Source: DATFVA01 sp963839165 (GTDB taxonomy: Bacteria > Bacteroidota > Ignavibacteria > Ignavibacteriales > Ignavibacteriaceae). Taken from it: a DNA stretch of 64,000 bases. The stretch spans positions 62,001 through 126,000 of the forward strand of contig CAWIUG010000045.1 in NCBI GenBank assembly GCA_963839165.1. The letters run 5' to 3'. Shown here in pieces: positions 34,751-44,781 of the stretch (its first letter is position 1; each line of letters opens with the position of its first letter). The position numbers and the translations under genes are program-made. The notes beneath the pieces are model-generated. The model did not search any database and had not been told where the DNA came from. It saw only the letters and a list, made by a program, of their open reading frames with translations.

Positions 34751-37405
34751 ATGCCCTCTGGAAGTGATTCACGATTCGCCGATTTATTTAATCGGTCTAA
34801 AATATTCTTAACTCATGAAAGGGAAACACAACTTAAACAGGAATCCAAGGAACAATTAATCGTTCCTCTTAAGATCCTCGCTCTCCTTATCGCTGTTTCC
34901 GAACTTTTCGCAATGATCTTTGAAGTAAGGCACTTCTCTGATCTTTCCTACGAAGTTTATTTTATAAGGCTCACGGCCACGCTGGCTTCCTTAATCATAC
35001 TGGGATTGCTGGGAACCAAAAAGGGAAGAGAAAACCCAATCATCCTTGTGCATTCACTTCTGCTGGTTATTATACTTTCTTCCGGGTACATGATATTGCT
35101 GATTCCTTCTACGCTCATAGTTAATGTTCAGATAGTTGCCCTCATAATATTTACCTCCGCATTATTCCTCAGCTGGGATGTAAAAAACCAGATAATTGTT
35201 TCCATTTATTACAATCTTGTATTTGCAACCGCAATACTCCTGAACGATTCTAAAATATATTTCCTGCCTAATATGTTCGAGTCTGTTTTATTTGTTCTTT
35301 TTTTAAGTGTCATTTCGGTAGTAGGCAGTGCTGTAAACTTCCGGCTCAGACAGCAGCTGGCAGACAGATCATACCGAACCTCACTCTCAGAAAAGAAGTA
35401 CCGTTCTATTTTTGATAACGCACTTGAAGGAATGTTTCAGTCAAGCTATGAGGGAAGGTTCATCACGATCAATAAAAGTCTGGCCAGGATGCTGGGATAT
35501 GAAAACAAGGAAGAATTAACGCAGCTCAACCTTATGAGTGATCTTTATAAAGACCATAAAGAGAGGCTGAAGCTCATAGAGATCCTTAAAGAAAAGGGTG
35601 AAGTAGAAAATTATACGGTTACCCTCCTGAGAAAAGATGGGACTGAGCTGATTGCCCGGCTGAACGACCGCATAGTTGAGGATGATCTTACAGGAGAAAT
35701 TAAATTTGAGGGAAGCATCCAGGATATAACAAAGGAAGTTGAAGAAGAAAGTAGACGCAAACATACCGAGGCAAAACTGGTCGAAGAAAAGAAAAGAGCT
35801 GATACGCTTGCGGTTGAAGCTCAGAAGCTGAACATTATAAAAAGTCAGTTCCTGGCAAATATGAGTCATGAAATCCGGACTCCCATGAATGGAATAATAG
35901 GGTATCTTACTCTCATTGAAAAAGATGTTTATGATTCAAAAGAAGAGATGAAACAGTTTGCGCTGGGTGCAAAACAGTCAGCTGAGTCTCTGCTTGAGAT
36001 CATTAACGATATTCTCGACCTTTCAAAAATCGAGTCGGGAAAAGTGAAGCTTGAAGAGAAAGAGATAGACCTTAATAAAATAATAGATGATTCTGCATCT
36101 ATACTGCTTGCCCGCGCTGAGGAAAAGGGTCTGTCTATCAAAAAGATTATTGCCAGGGGTACCCCTTTGAATCTGATTGGCGATGGTACAAGGCTAAGAC
36201 AGATATTCGTCAACCTGATTAGTAATGCCATCAAATTTACCTCCAGAGGGGCAATTGAAGTATCGATTTATCTGAAAGAAAGAGAAGACGATAAGGCTGT
36301 AATCTTTGCGGCAGTAAAAGACAGCGGGGTGGGGATTTCCCGTGAAAAGATAGGTGATTTGTTTAAACCATTTTCTCAGGTGGATGATTCCCCGACACGA
36401 AATTTTGGGGGAACGGGACTGGGACTGGTTATCTGCAAAGAGTTTGTGAATATGATGGATGGAGAGATCGGGGTCGAGAGTAAACCCGGGTCCGGAAGCA
36501 CATTTTATTTTACTATGAAGCTTAAAACACAGAAAGAACAGCAGCTATATAGAGAAAATGAGCTCTCAAAAATCTATGAATTCCAGGGGAGCAGACCTGT
36601 GAAAACAATAAACCTTAGGGCATTCAGCGCTGTAAGGAATAAATACAGAATACTGCTTGCTGAGGATAACATAGTTAATCAAAAGATCGCAATGAAGATA
36701 CTTACCGACTATGGTTTTAAGGCTCATGCTGTTTCAAATGGTTTCGAAGCAATTGGTGAAGCGGTTAAGGGAATCTATGACACTATCCTGATGGATGTCC
36801 AGATGCCCGGAATGGATGGGTTTTCTGCCACATTGCAGATCAGGCGGCTTGAGGGAAATGCAGCAAAGGTGCCTATCATCGCTCTTACTGCCCATGCAAT
36901 GCAGGGAGATAAAGAACGCTGCTTTGCTTCGGGAATGAATGAATATGTAACTAAACCTATCTCAGGTGATGAATTGATACTCAAAATTGACCGGCTTCTT
37001 AAGATCGATGATTCTTTTCGTGAGGAAGAATCAGAAATAGAAGGTTTGCCGGAAGGTGATCAGGATCTGTTCGACTTTAACCATCTTGATAAAATGAGCA
37101 TGGGAAATAAAGAATTTCAGTCGGAACTTCTGTTAACTTTCTTTGACGATATGACCATAAGGTACAAAAGACTGGAAGAATGGATCCAGAGCAAAAATTT
37201 TGATAAGGTGATAAATGAGGCTCACACCATTAAAGGTGCGAGCTCATCAATAGGGGCAGTTAGAATAGCGGATGAAGCCCTTGCCATAGAATTGTCAGGG
37301 AAACATAACGACATTGAGAATGTCCTGCTGCGGCTTCAGAACCTGGAAAAACTGATTTCAGATACCAGGCAGATAGTCGATGGCTACCTTCTTAATCCAT
37401 CTTAA
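34751..37405 (+). CDS. Hybrid sensor histidine kinase with PAS, receiver and Hpt domains
   Basis: An 884-residue inner-membrane phosphorelay protein. About six hydrophobic helices span residues 40-200. A PAS domain follows (SEKKYRSIFDNALEGMFQSS), then a coiled coil, HisKA with the phospho-histidine in MSHEIRTPMNGIIGY (about 371), and HATPase boxes (NLISNAIKFTSRG, GGTGLGLVICKEF). A receiver domain has the acceptor aspartate in LMDVQMPGMDG (about 680), and a C-terminal Hpt has its histidine in EAHTIKGASSSIGA (about 823). No separate response regulator is nearby. Its 3' end overlaps rocD by 14 bp, tail to tail. Confidence 0.92.
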   Translation: MPSGSDSRFADLFNRSKIFLTHERETQLKQESKEQLIVPLKILALLIAVSELFAMIFEVRHFSDLSYEVYFIRLTATLASLIILGLLGTKKGRENPIILVHSLLLVIILSSGYMILLIPSTLIVNVQIVALIIFTSALFLSWDVKNQIIVSIYYNLVFATAILLNDSKIYFLPNMFESVLFVLFLSVISVVGSAVNFRLRQQLADRSYRTSLSEKKYRSIFDNALEGMFQSSYEGRFITINKSLARMLGYENKEELTQLNLMSDLYKDHKERLKLIEILKEKGEVENYTVTLLRKDGTELIARLNDRIVEDDLTGEIKFEGSIQDITKEVEEESRRKHTEAKLVEEKKRADTLAVEAQKLNIIKSQFLANMSHEIRTPMNGIIGYLTLIEKDVYDSKEEMKQFALGAKQSAESLLEIINDILDLSKIESGKVKLEEKEIDLNKIIDDSASILLARAEEKGLSIKKIIARGTPLNLIGDGTRLRQIFVNLISNAIKFTSRGAIEVSIYLKEREDDKAVIFAAVKDSGVGISREKIGDLFKPFSQVDDSPTRNFGGTGLGLVICKEFVNMMDGEIGVESKPGSGSTFYFTMKLKTQKEQQLYRENELSKIYEFQGSRPVKTINLRAFSAVRNKYRILLAEDNIVNQKIAMKILTDYGFKAHAVSNGFEAIGEAVKGIYDTILMDVQMPGMDGFSATLQIRRLEGNAAKVPIIALTAHAMQGDKERCFASGMNEYVTKPISGDELILKIDRLLKIDDSFREEESEIEGLPEGDQDLFDFNHLDKMSMGNKEFQSELLLTFFDDMTIRYKRLEEWIQSKNFDKVINEAHTIKGASSSIGAVRIADEALAIELSGKHNDIENVLLRLQNLEKLISDTRQIVDGYLLNPS

Positions 37406-38594
37406 GAACTGTATCGGCATTCTCCACAACCCAGTCAATATCTTCTTTCTTTATTACCAGAGGCGGTGCAAAACGGATTACATTATCATGTGTCTCTTTG
37501 CATAGTATCCCTCTTTCCATCAGGGCTTCACAAAAGCGTCTGGCACCTCCAGCTTCAGGATAAAGTTCTACTCCTATAAACAATCCTTTCCCCCTTACTT
37601 CTTTCACGTGTTTCGACTTAATGGCTTTGAGTTTATTACGGAAATATTCTCCAAGCTGAAATGAATTATCTATGAGGTTTTCTTCAATAAGAACTTTAAG
37701 ACTTTCTCTTGCAACAGCTGCAGCAAGCGGATTCCCTCCGAATGTTGAGCCATGGTCTCCCGGATTGAATACTCCAAGTACCTCCTTATTAGATAGCACA
37801 GCAGAAACTGGATAGCAGCCTCCCGAAAGAGCTTTCCCGATTATTACAGCATCAGGCTGAATATCTTCATATTGAAAAGCAAAGAGCTTCCCGCTCCTGC
37901 CTAATCCGCACTGAATTTCATCAGCTATAAATAAAACATTATTCTTTTTACATATATCGTAGGCCTTCTTCAGGTATCCTTCAGGGGGAATAACTACTCC
38001 ACCCTCACCCTGTATAGGTTCTACAATAAAAGCTGCTGTATTAGGAGTTATGGCTTTTTCAAGCTGTTCAATATTACCATAATCAATAAGTTTAAAACCA
38101 GGAGTAAAGGGACCGAACCCTTCCTTATACTGATCTGTAGATGAAAAACTGACTATGGAAATTGTCCTTCCGCCGAAGTTATTATTACAGGCAATAATTT
38201 CTGCCGAATTTCCTTTTATTTTCTTAACAGTGTATCCCCATTTCCTTGCTGCCTTCAACGCCGTTTCAACAGCCTCGGCTCCGGAATTCATGGGAAGTAT
38301 CATTTCATAACCTGTCATCTCGCTTAGTTCTTTATAGAGAAGGGGAAGCTGATCATTTCGGAAGGCACGCGAGGTTAATGTTACCTTATCAGCCTGTGAT
38401 TTTAAAGCACTGATTATCCTTGGATGACAATGCCCCTGGTTAACAGCAGAATATGCAGCCAGGCAGTCAAGATATTTCTTTCCATCAACGTCATAAACCC
38501 ATACACCCTCTGCCTTCTCTATTACAACGTCCAGCGGGTGATAATTATGGGCTCCGTACTTTTCTTCAAGAGCAATATATTCTTTCGTATTCAT
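37392..38594 (-). CDS. rocD: Ornithine aminotransferase (class III)
   Basis: PLP enzyme that converts ornithine to glutamate semialdehyde. It begins EEKYGAHNYHPLDVVIEKAE and has YDVDGKKYLDCLAAYSAVNQ, GEGGVVIPPEGYL, LFIADEIQCGLGRSGK and the PLP lysine in DAVIIGKALSGGCYPVSA. These are RocD-type signatures rather than ArgD. The length of 400 residues is typical. It stands alone, convergent with the histidine kinase. Confidence 0.92.
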   Translation of the reverse strand: MNTKEYIALEEKYGAHNYHPLDVVIEKAEGVWVYDVDGKKYLDCLAAYSAVNQGHCHPRIISALKSQADKVTLTSRAFRNDQLPLLYKELSEMTGYEMILPMNSGAEAVETALKAARKWGYTVKKIKGNSAEIIACNNNFGGRTISIVSFSSTDQYKEGFGPFTPGFKLIDYGNIEQLEKAITPNTAAFIVEPIQGEGGVVIPPEGYLKKAYDICKKNNVLFIADEIQCGLGRSGKLFAFQYEDIQPDAVIIGKALSGGCYPVSAVLSNKEVLGVFNPGDHGSTFGGNPLAAAVARESLKVLIEENLIDNSFQLGEYFRNKLKAIKSKHVKEVRGKGLFIGVELYPEAGGARRFCEALMERGILCKETHDNVIRFAPPLVIKKEDIDWVVENADTVLKMD

Positions 38595-38714
38595 TAATAT
38601 CCTTGTAAAAAATGGGTGAAATGAGCTTCAAATTTATCAAAAAGCGATTCCTGTTCAAAATCTTTAATCGATCGCGATGCCACGCCATTATCCTCCTAAA
38701 GAACACGTTGAAGC

Positions 38715-38780
38715 AACGTATTCAGAACGTATTCAGAACGTATTCAGAACGTATTCAGAACGTATTCAGAACGTTTTCAG
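38715..38780 (+). repeat. Tandem 11-bp repeat, six units
   Basis: AACGTATTCAG is repeated five times exactly, then once as AACGTTTTCAG, with no spacers. It lies in a 592-bp stretch without an intact gene between rocD and the S1/P1 nuclease gene. The 11-bp period is close to one DNA helical turn. It could be a replication-slippage product or a cluster of binding sites. Confidence 0.95.
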
Positions 38781-38787
38781 ACTGTAG

Positions 38788-39124
38788 TTATACCGGAGAT
38801 AGGTATATGCTGATTCCTGGTTGATAATTCCCTTTATTCTTCATTGCACTTTTCCAACCATCTTTCAATTCCGTTTGAGTTACCTCTTCGAACTTCGAAC
38901 TATGATGCCCCACATTCACACCTGCGGCTCCAACTTTACTTTTATTGCTGCCGCACCATCACCAAATAGGAAAGTTTGCGAAGAGATTTTATCCATTTTA
39001 TCACCAGGCAGCAGCGCGTCTATTACGAACTCCCGTGAAATATTGAAACTCCGTCAGATAACAAACCTATTACCTTGTATTTCGGACCATCCTTGAGTAA
39101 TTTTTCCAGCGTATTTTGGAATTG
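38788..39124 (-). pseudogene. Possible decayed coding fragment, family not recognised
   Basis: On the minus strand, three successive protein-like segments occur in three frames: LEKLLKDGPKYKVIGLLSDG, then FVIDALLPGDKMDKISSQTF and LFGDGAAAIKV, then GAAGVNVGHHSSKFEEVTQT and ELKDGWKSAMKNKGNYQPG, stopping at 38788. Each has normal protein composition, and frame changes link them. This looks like the 3' end of a gene broken by indels. I do not recognise a family, and chance is possible. Confidence 0.3.
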
Positions 39125-39186
39125 TTATACGTTGATAACAGTTCTTTAACGGGTGAAATTATTGTTCAACTAATACAGAAAAGAAA

Positions 39187-40023
39187 ATGAATAGAAAATT
39201 ACTGCTTTCAGCTTTCCTTATTCTCCTTCCTGTTTCCGTTATGCTGGGCTGGGGAGCCGAAGGACATAAACTAATAAGTAATAAAGCAATGACACTGCTG
39301 CCTGCTGAGATGAATTCTTTCTCTAAATGGCAGGATTATGTCACCACTCACTCAGTTGACCCGGATCTGCGAAAGGACCGCGATAAGTCAGAAGGAGTGA
39401 AACACTTTATTGATATCGATTTTTACCCGGAGTTCCTTAAGGGAAGTATGATTGAGGATAAAGCAAAGCTTGTGGAAGAGTACGGAGATACGACTGTAAC
39501 TAAAATGGGATTACTCCCCTGGGCCACCGTTGATACTTATAATAACCTTGTAACTGCTTTAAAACAGAAAGACCGCGATAAGACTCTGATCTATTTGTCG
39601 GATCTTGGTCATTATGTTGCAGACGGTCACCAGCCGATGCATACTATGATGAACTATAATGGCCAGATGAGCGGACAAAAAGGGATCCATTATCGCTATG
39701 AATCTATTATGATTGATTCCAATCTTTCTGCTATTGACAATGATTTTCATTCTAAAGGGACGTCTTACATCAGCGATCCACGGAGTTTTATTTTTAATTA
39801 TATATCTGATGCAAACACTGTATCTGATGTTCTGTTCAATGCTGATAATTTGGCTTTCAAGTATGCTAACTCCCGGGAAGATGCTGAGTATTACAGACTT
39901 TTATGGCTAAAAAGCAAATATATAACCGAGACACAGATAGAGAATGCCGCCTCTGATTTTGCATCTCTTTTCTATTCTGCATGGGTAGATGCCGGTAAAC
40001 CTTCTTTTGATGAAATTAATTAA
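39187..40023 (+). CDS. Secreted S1/P1-type zinc nuclease (phospholipase C/P1 nuclease family)
   Basis: Predicted extracellular or periplasmic single-strand nuclease or phosphodiesterase. A signal peptide ends near residue 21, leaving W22 as the mature N-terminal tryptophan that supplies a zinc ligand in this family. Other ligands are H27 (GWGAEGHKLI), the histidine and aspartate in VKHFIDIDFYP, the cluster DLGHYVADGHQPMHT, and GIHYRYE. The length of 278 residues fits. It is followed by two other secreted proteins but carries no T9SS tail itself. Confidence 0.88.
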   Translation: MNRKLLLSAFLILLPVSVMLGWGAEGHKLISNKAMTLLPAEMNSFSKWQDYVTTHSVDPDLRKDRDKSEGVKHFIDIDFYPEFLKGSMIEDKAKLVEEYGDTTVTKMGLLPWATVDTYNNLVTALKQKDRDKTLIYLSDLGHYVADGHQPMHTMMNYNGQMSGQKGIHYRYESIMIDSNLSAIDNDFHSKGTSYISDPRSFIFNYISDANTVSDVLFNADNLAFKYANSREDAEYYRLLWLKSKYITETQIENAASDFASLFYSAWVDAGKPSFDEIN

Positions 40024-40048
40024 ATTCTTTTAATATCACAGAGAGATT

Positions 40049-42928
40049 ATGAAGTTTAAATTTTTACTACTCACGCTGATAATATTTTCCGTTCAGCTTT
40101 TTCCACAGATAGTTGTTACTGTTCCTAATGAACCTACGGAAAATGATAGTATTACAGTTTATTTTGATGCGACTCAGCCAGGGGCTGAAGAACTACTTAA
40201 CTATACTGGAACGGTATATACTCATACAGGTGTAAATACTAATCTTGGCACATGGCAGCATGTTATAGGGGATTGGGGCAGCACGGATCAGCCTGCATTA
40301 ACCAGGGACAGCGCGAATCATTATCACCTTACTATTGGATTCCCGCGGGAATTCTATAGTATCTCTGATCCATCCGAACATATTACTACTTTGGATTTCG
40401 TTTTCAGAAGTTCAGATGCCAGCCTTCAGACCAATCCGGATATATTTGTTGATATTTATGAACCGGGACTTAATCTGGTTGTGAATTCACCCGAGGTTGA
40501 TCTGCGATTTGGTGACCCTCTGCGTTCACCTGTATTCAGTGGTCCTGATGACACTACTACTATAAATATCAGCTGTGTTGAGATAGGAACAATTACTGCG
40601 TCTATAACATTATTTTTCGACGGGGTATTTGCAGCCCAGTCAAGTACCAACAACATATTTTCTCAGTTCTTTGCGTCTCAATATTCTTCCGGAACTCATA
40701 CAATAATGGCTGTTGCCGTAGATACTTCTGACATTGCGGATACTCTTTCATTTGTTATTATGATAAACTCCCCGGTTCAGGACCTCCCTTTACCTGCCGG
40801 CAATGTACACGGTATAAATTATACAAGCAGCACAAGTGTAACACTGGCGCTCTACGCCCCTTACAAGGATTTTGTTTATGTGATAGGCGACTTTAACGAC
40901 TGGAAGGTTGATTCGTCATATTACATGTATAAGGAGGAAGTTACTCCCGATAGTGTGATCTGGTGGATTACAATTAATAACCTCAATCCCGGTGAGGAAT
41001 ATGCTTTTCAGTATCTTGTTGACGGACAGATAAGGATTGGTGACCCGTATACTGAAAAGGTTCTGGATCCCGCAAATGATCCCTACATTTCTGATTCCAC
41101 TTACCCGGATCTGAAGCCGTATCCATATGGAAAAACTGCTGAAATAGTATCAGTTTTTCAGACCGATCAGCAGCCTTATCAATGGCACGCAACCAATTTT
41201 CAAAGACCAGCTAAAACTGATCTTGTTATATACGAGCTGCTAATAAGGGATTTTATCAGCACTCACGATTATAAAACTTTGAAGGACACTCTTGGCTATC
41301 TAAAACGGCTTGGAATAAATGCTGTTGAACTAATGCCGGTAATGGAGTTTGAGGGAAATGAAAGCTGGGGCTATAATCCCTCTTTCCAACACGCCCTTGA
41401 TAAGTATTATGGTCCGAAGGACGACTTCAAAACCTTCATCGATAGCGCCCACTCCATGGGTATTGCTGTTATTCTTGATATCGTATTGAATCATGCTTAT
41501 GGACAATGTCCGCTTGTAAGGCTTTATTATAATAGTGAAACAAACACAACCACACCTCAGAATCCATGGTTCAATGTTATCTCTCCTAATCCTTCTTATT
41601 CATGGGGATATGATTTCAACCATGAAAGCAGTGCAACGAAATATTATGTAGACAGAATTAACAAGTACTGGCTGGAGGAATATCATATAGACGGATACCG
41701 GTTTGATTTTACAAAAGGTTTCACCAATACTCCCGGAGATGGTTGGAATTATGATCCCGCAAGGATCGCCATACTTAAAAGAATGGCTGATAAATTATGG
41801 GATACTGATTCATCAGCCTATATTATACTTGAACATTTCACCGCCAACCAGGAAGAAATTGTGTTGTCAGATTATGGTATGATGCTGTGGGGGAACCATA
41901 ATTGCAACTATAACCAGGCAACCATGGGATATGCTACAGGACCCTGCGGAACCTGGGATTTCTCAGGGATCTCATACAAACAGAGAAGCTGGAATAATCC
42001 TCACCTTGTGGGTTATATGGAAAGTCACGATGAGGAACGCCTCATGTACAAAAATCTTCAATACGGAAATTCCTATGGCGATTATAATATTCAGCATTTT
42101 TCCACTGCTATCCAGAGAATGAAAGAGGCCGCGGCATTCTTTTTTACCGTACCGGGACCCAAGATGATATGGCAGTTCGGTGAACTGGGCTATGATATTT
42201 CAATCGATTATCCCTGCAGGGTCTGCAATAAACCGATTCTGTGGAATTATTACGATGATCCGGCCCGACTGAAATTATATAAGGTATTCAAGGCTTTGAT
42301 AAATCTTAAACAGGATTACCCTGCTTTCAGGAGCACTAATTTTACAATTGACGCTGCCGGCAGTTCAAAACGAATAAATATTTATGATTCAACTATGGAT
42401 GTAGTTGTGCTGGGCAATTTTAGTGTTCAGCCGGGTACTTCTAATCCTAATTTCAGCAGGACGGGAACCTGGTATGATTACTTCAGCGGCGACAGTCTGG
42501 TAGTAACTAATACCCAGAATAATATATTCCTTCTGCCCGGAGAGTTCCACATCTATACAACAGCAAAACTTCCCACACCGGGTGATGATATTCTAAATGA
42601 TATAAAGAAGGATAATAACCAGGTTGTTGAGGCATTCGGTCTGGAACAGAATTATCCAAACCCTTTTAATCCTTCCACTGAGATCAGGTTTGATGTGAAA
42701 GAAAATTCTCACATAATTCTGAAAGTGTATGATGTTCTTGGCAGAGAGGTGAAAACCCTTGTAAACAATGAAATGCTCAATGGCCGGTATACCGTCAGCT
42801 GGAATGGTGAGAATAACTCTGGTCAGCGGGTAAGCAGCGGAATTTATTTGTACAGAATGGAAGCAGTACCGTCAGCAGGAAAAGCCGGCAGGTATATTCT
42901 GTCGAAAAAAATGCTTCTCATTAAATAA
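40049..42928 (+). CDS. Secreted GH13 alpha-amylase-like enzyme with T9SS sorting domain
   Basis: Extracellular glycan hydrolase of 959 residues. It has a signal peptide (residues 1-20), an N-terminal beta region, a CBM48-like module (ALYAPYKDFVYVIGDFNDWK, about 270-360) and a GH13 barrel. The barrel's conserved regions are DIVLNHAYG (about 475), DGYRFDFTKGF with the nucleophile Asp (about 547), IILEHF with the acid/base Glu (about 592) and YMESHDEER (about 659). The last 90 or so residues begin EQNYPNPFNPSTEIRFDV, a type A T9SS sorting domain. Specificity (amylase, pullulanase or branching) is uncertain. Confidence 0.9.
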   Translation: MKFKFLLLTLIIFSVQLFPQIVVTVPNEPTENDSITVYFDATQPGAEELLNYTGTVYTHTGVNTNLGTWQHVIGDWGSTDQPALTRDSANHYHLTIGFPREFYSISDPSEHITTLDFVFRSSDASLQTNPDIFVDIYEPGLNLVVNSPEVDLRFGDPLRSPVFSGPDDTTTINISCVEIGTITASITLFFDGVFAAQSSTNNIFSQFFASQYSSGTHTIMAVAVDTSDIADTLSFVIMINSPVQDLPLPAGNVHGINYTSSTSVTLALYAPYKDFVYVIGDFNDWKVDSSYYMYKEEVTPDSVIWWITINNLNPGEEYAFQYLVDGQIRIGDPYTEKVLDPANDPYISDSTYPDLKPYPYGKTAEIVSVFQTDQQPYQWHATNFQRPAKTDLVIYELLIRDFISTHDYKTLKDTLGYLKRLGINAVELMPVMEFEGNESWGYNPSFQHALDKYYGPKDDFKTFIDSAHSMGIAVILDIVLNHAYGQCPLVRLYYNSETNTTTPQNPWFNVISPNPSYSWGYDFNHESSATKYYVDRINKYWLEEYHIDGYRFDFTKGFTNTPGDGWNYDPARIAILKRMADKLWDTDSSAYIILEHFTANQEEIVLSDYGMMLWGNHNCNYNQATMGYATGPCGTWDFSGISYKQRSWNNPHLVGYMESHDEERLMYKNLQYGNSYGDYNIQHFSTAIQRMKEAAAFFFTVPGPKMIWQFGELGYDISIDYPCRVCNKPILWNYYDDPARLKLYKVFKALINLKQDYPAFRSTNFTIDAAGSSKRINIYDSTMDVVVLGNFSVQPGTSNPNFSRTGTWYDYFSGDSLVVTNTQNNIFLLPGEFHIYTTAKLPTPGDDILNDIKKDNNQVVEAFGLEQNYPNPFNPSTEIRFDVKENSHIILKVYDVLGREVKTLVNNEMLNGRYTVSWNGENNSGQRVSSGIYLYRMEAVPSAGKAGRYILSKKMLLIK

Positions 42929-42948
42929 TAATCTAATCCGGAGAAATA

Positions 42949-44751
42949 ATGAAAAAATATCTACTTATATTATCAATTTTATGCACAGGTTTAACATTCG
43001 GCCAGTACACAACCCCCGGTACCGGGGTTACCTGGAACCTGGATAGTCTTGTGCAGTATTCTGGCGGTGTATTAATAGGCACCTTCCCTTCCTACGAACT
43101 CAGCGATACGATAACTATCTCATTAAATGATGAGGTTAGTATAGAGGCTGGTTCTGTTATTAATCGTACCCAGCCCGCATCAGCATTTGTAGTTAACGGA
43201 ATCTTTAGTGCAGTTGGAACTGAAACTGATTCCATTAGGTTCACTTCTGATCTGCAAGATTCAACAGGAGCCTATGAGGGGATCCTTTTTAATGCTTCCT
43301 CAGGAAGCACAGGAATAATTCAATATGCGGTGATTGAGTATGCCTCGTATGGTGTGAGATGTATTGATGGGAGTCCCTCAATTATGAACTCACATATCTA
43401 CAAGTGCGACAGGGGAATACAGCTCAGTGGGTCTGATGCCGTAATTAAAAATTCCCGTATTGAAAGAAGTTATGAATACGGCATACTTATCAACCTTGGT
43501 TCAAACCCCCTGATTGAGGGAAATGTTATCGCATCAAATAATACCCAGGCAACCTCGGCAAAGAATCAGGTGAGTATAGGTCTTCAGGGAAATAATTCAC
43601 CCATCATCAGGAATAATGAGATCTTTGGCGGGTCGGGACAGGTAACCGGCGGAATAAGTCTCTGGGTGAGTGGTTCAACAAGTTATTCTGACATGCTTTG
43701 CGAAGGAAATATTATTCATGATAATAGTTACGGCATTACTCTCTATAGCACTTCCAGTGGGATCATTAATGCCATTGTTAGGAATAACGAGATTTATAAT
43801 AATACAACTAATCCCAATACCCTCATATCCGGGAGCGGAATAAATGTAAACGGCAGTCCCTTCAATACTCCCGTCATTACCGAAAATATCATCTATGAAA
43901 ACTGGTGGGGAATAACTATACAGAACGGTACTTCAGTTCAGGCAGGACCTGTTCCAAACATAGGGAACATCGAAAATACGGATACAACGGATGACGGACT
44001 TAATATCATATATAATAACGTCCAGGGAAGTAATGTTTATGATTTATATAATAATTGTACCAATGATATAATGGCACAGAACAATGACTGGGGAGTATAT
44101 GATTCAACACTGATAGAGGATCATATATTTCATAAGGTAGATGATCCGGCTCATGGCCTGGTTGTATTTATGCCGTTTTCCCTGGCGATTCCTGTTGAAT
44201 TAACTGACTTCACCGCTGTATTAAACGGAAACCTGGTTGAGCTTAGATGGAATACAGCAACTGAGACAAATAATAACGGATTTGAAATAGAAAAAAGCTG
44301 CGGTAATGACAATAACTGGTCAACAGCAGGTTTTGTTAAAGGTCAGGGTAACTCAACCAAACCTGTCCAATATTCCTTCACAGATCATCTGTCCGGTGCG
44401 GGGGAGTATTCCTACAGGTTGAAGCAGGTTGATTTTGACGGATCCTCACATGTAAGCAGAACCTTAACAGTTAATTACAACCCGGTGCTGACTTTTAGTC
44501 TGGATCAAAATTATCCCAATCCTTTTAACCCTTCAACGTTTATAAATTACAAGACCTCTGAAGCCGGACATGTAAGGATCAGCGTCTTTAATACACTTGG
44601 TCAAAAAGTTGCCGAGCTTGTAAACGGCTTTAAGCCTGCGGGAGATTACAAGGTCAGGTTTGATGCAGTGAACCTGGCTAGCGGTATATATCTTTATAAG
44701 CTTGAAGTAAATGAAATGTCAGCTGTGAAGAAAATGATTTTACTTAGATAA
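42949..44751 (+). CDS. Secreted right-handed beta-helix protein with T9SS sorting domain
   Basis: A 600-residue protein with a signal peptide (1-18). A repetitive parallel beta-helix region follows at about residues 100-370, with many Asn-rich turns (IIRNNEIFGG, AIVRNNEIYNN, VITENIIYEN). An Ig-like segment begins PVELTDFTAVLNGNLVELRW, a phrase frequent in FCB surface proteins, and the T9SS tail starts DQNYPNPFNPSTFINYK. Such helices bind or cleave polysaccharides, but no catalytic residues can be assigned. It lies 20 bp after the GH13 gene and is probably co-transcribed. Confidence 0.82.
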   Translation: MKKYLLILSILCTGLTFGQYTTPGTGVTWNLDSLVQYSGGVLIGTFPSYELSDTITISLNDEVSIEAGSVINRTQPASAFVVNGIFSAVGTETDSIRFTSDLQDSTGAYEGILFNASSGSTGIIQYAVIEYASYGVRCIDGSPSIMNSHIYKCDRGIQLSGSDAVIKNSRIERSYEYGILINLGSNPLIEGNVIASNNTQATSAKNQVSIGLQGNNSPIIRNNEIFGGSGQVTGGISLWVSGSTSYSDMLCEGNIIHDNSYGITLYSTSSGIINAIVRNNEIYNNTTNPNTLISGSGINVNGSPFNTPVITENIIYENWWGITIQNGTSVQAGPVPNIGNIENTDTTDDGLNIIYNNVQGSNVYDLYNNCTNDIMAQNNDWGVYDSTLIEDHIFHKVDDPAHGLVVFMPFSLAIPVELTDFTAVLNGNLVELRWNTATETNNNGFEIEKSCGNDNNWSTAGFVKGQGNSTKPVQYSFTDHLSGAGEYSYRLKQVDFDGSSHVSRTLTVNYNPVLTFSLDQNYPNPFNPSTFINYKTSEAGHVRISVFNTLGQKVAELVNGFKPAGDYKVRFDAVNLASGIYLYKLEVNEMSAVKKMILLR

Positions 44752-44781
44752 CTTTCCAGGGCTGGCTGAAAGCAGAAATAA

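Noticed and set aside
34615..34752. 46-residue N-terminal extension of the PAP2 phosphatase
   Set aside because: It would overlap the start of the divergent histidine kinase and is not like family N-termini; MADFLYSIDL at 34614 fits better.
38715..38780. CRISPR array
   Set aside because: The 11-bp units are contiguous with no spacers, and no cas gene is nearby.
38612..39096. Two plus-strand open frames around the 11-bp repeat
   Set aside because: The first is created by translating the repeat (RIQNVFRTYSE-like units) and the second is the antisense of the possible minus-strand relic; neither has a credible start or domain.
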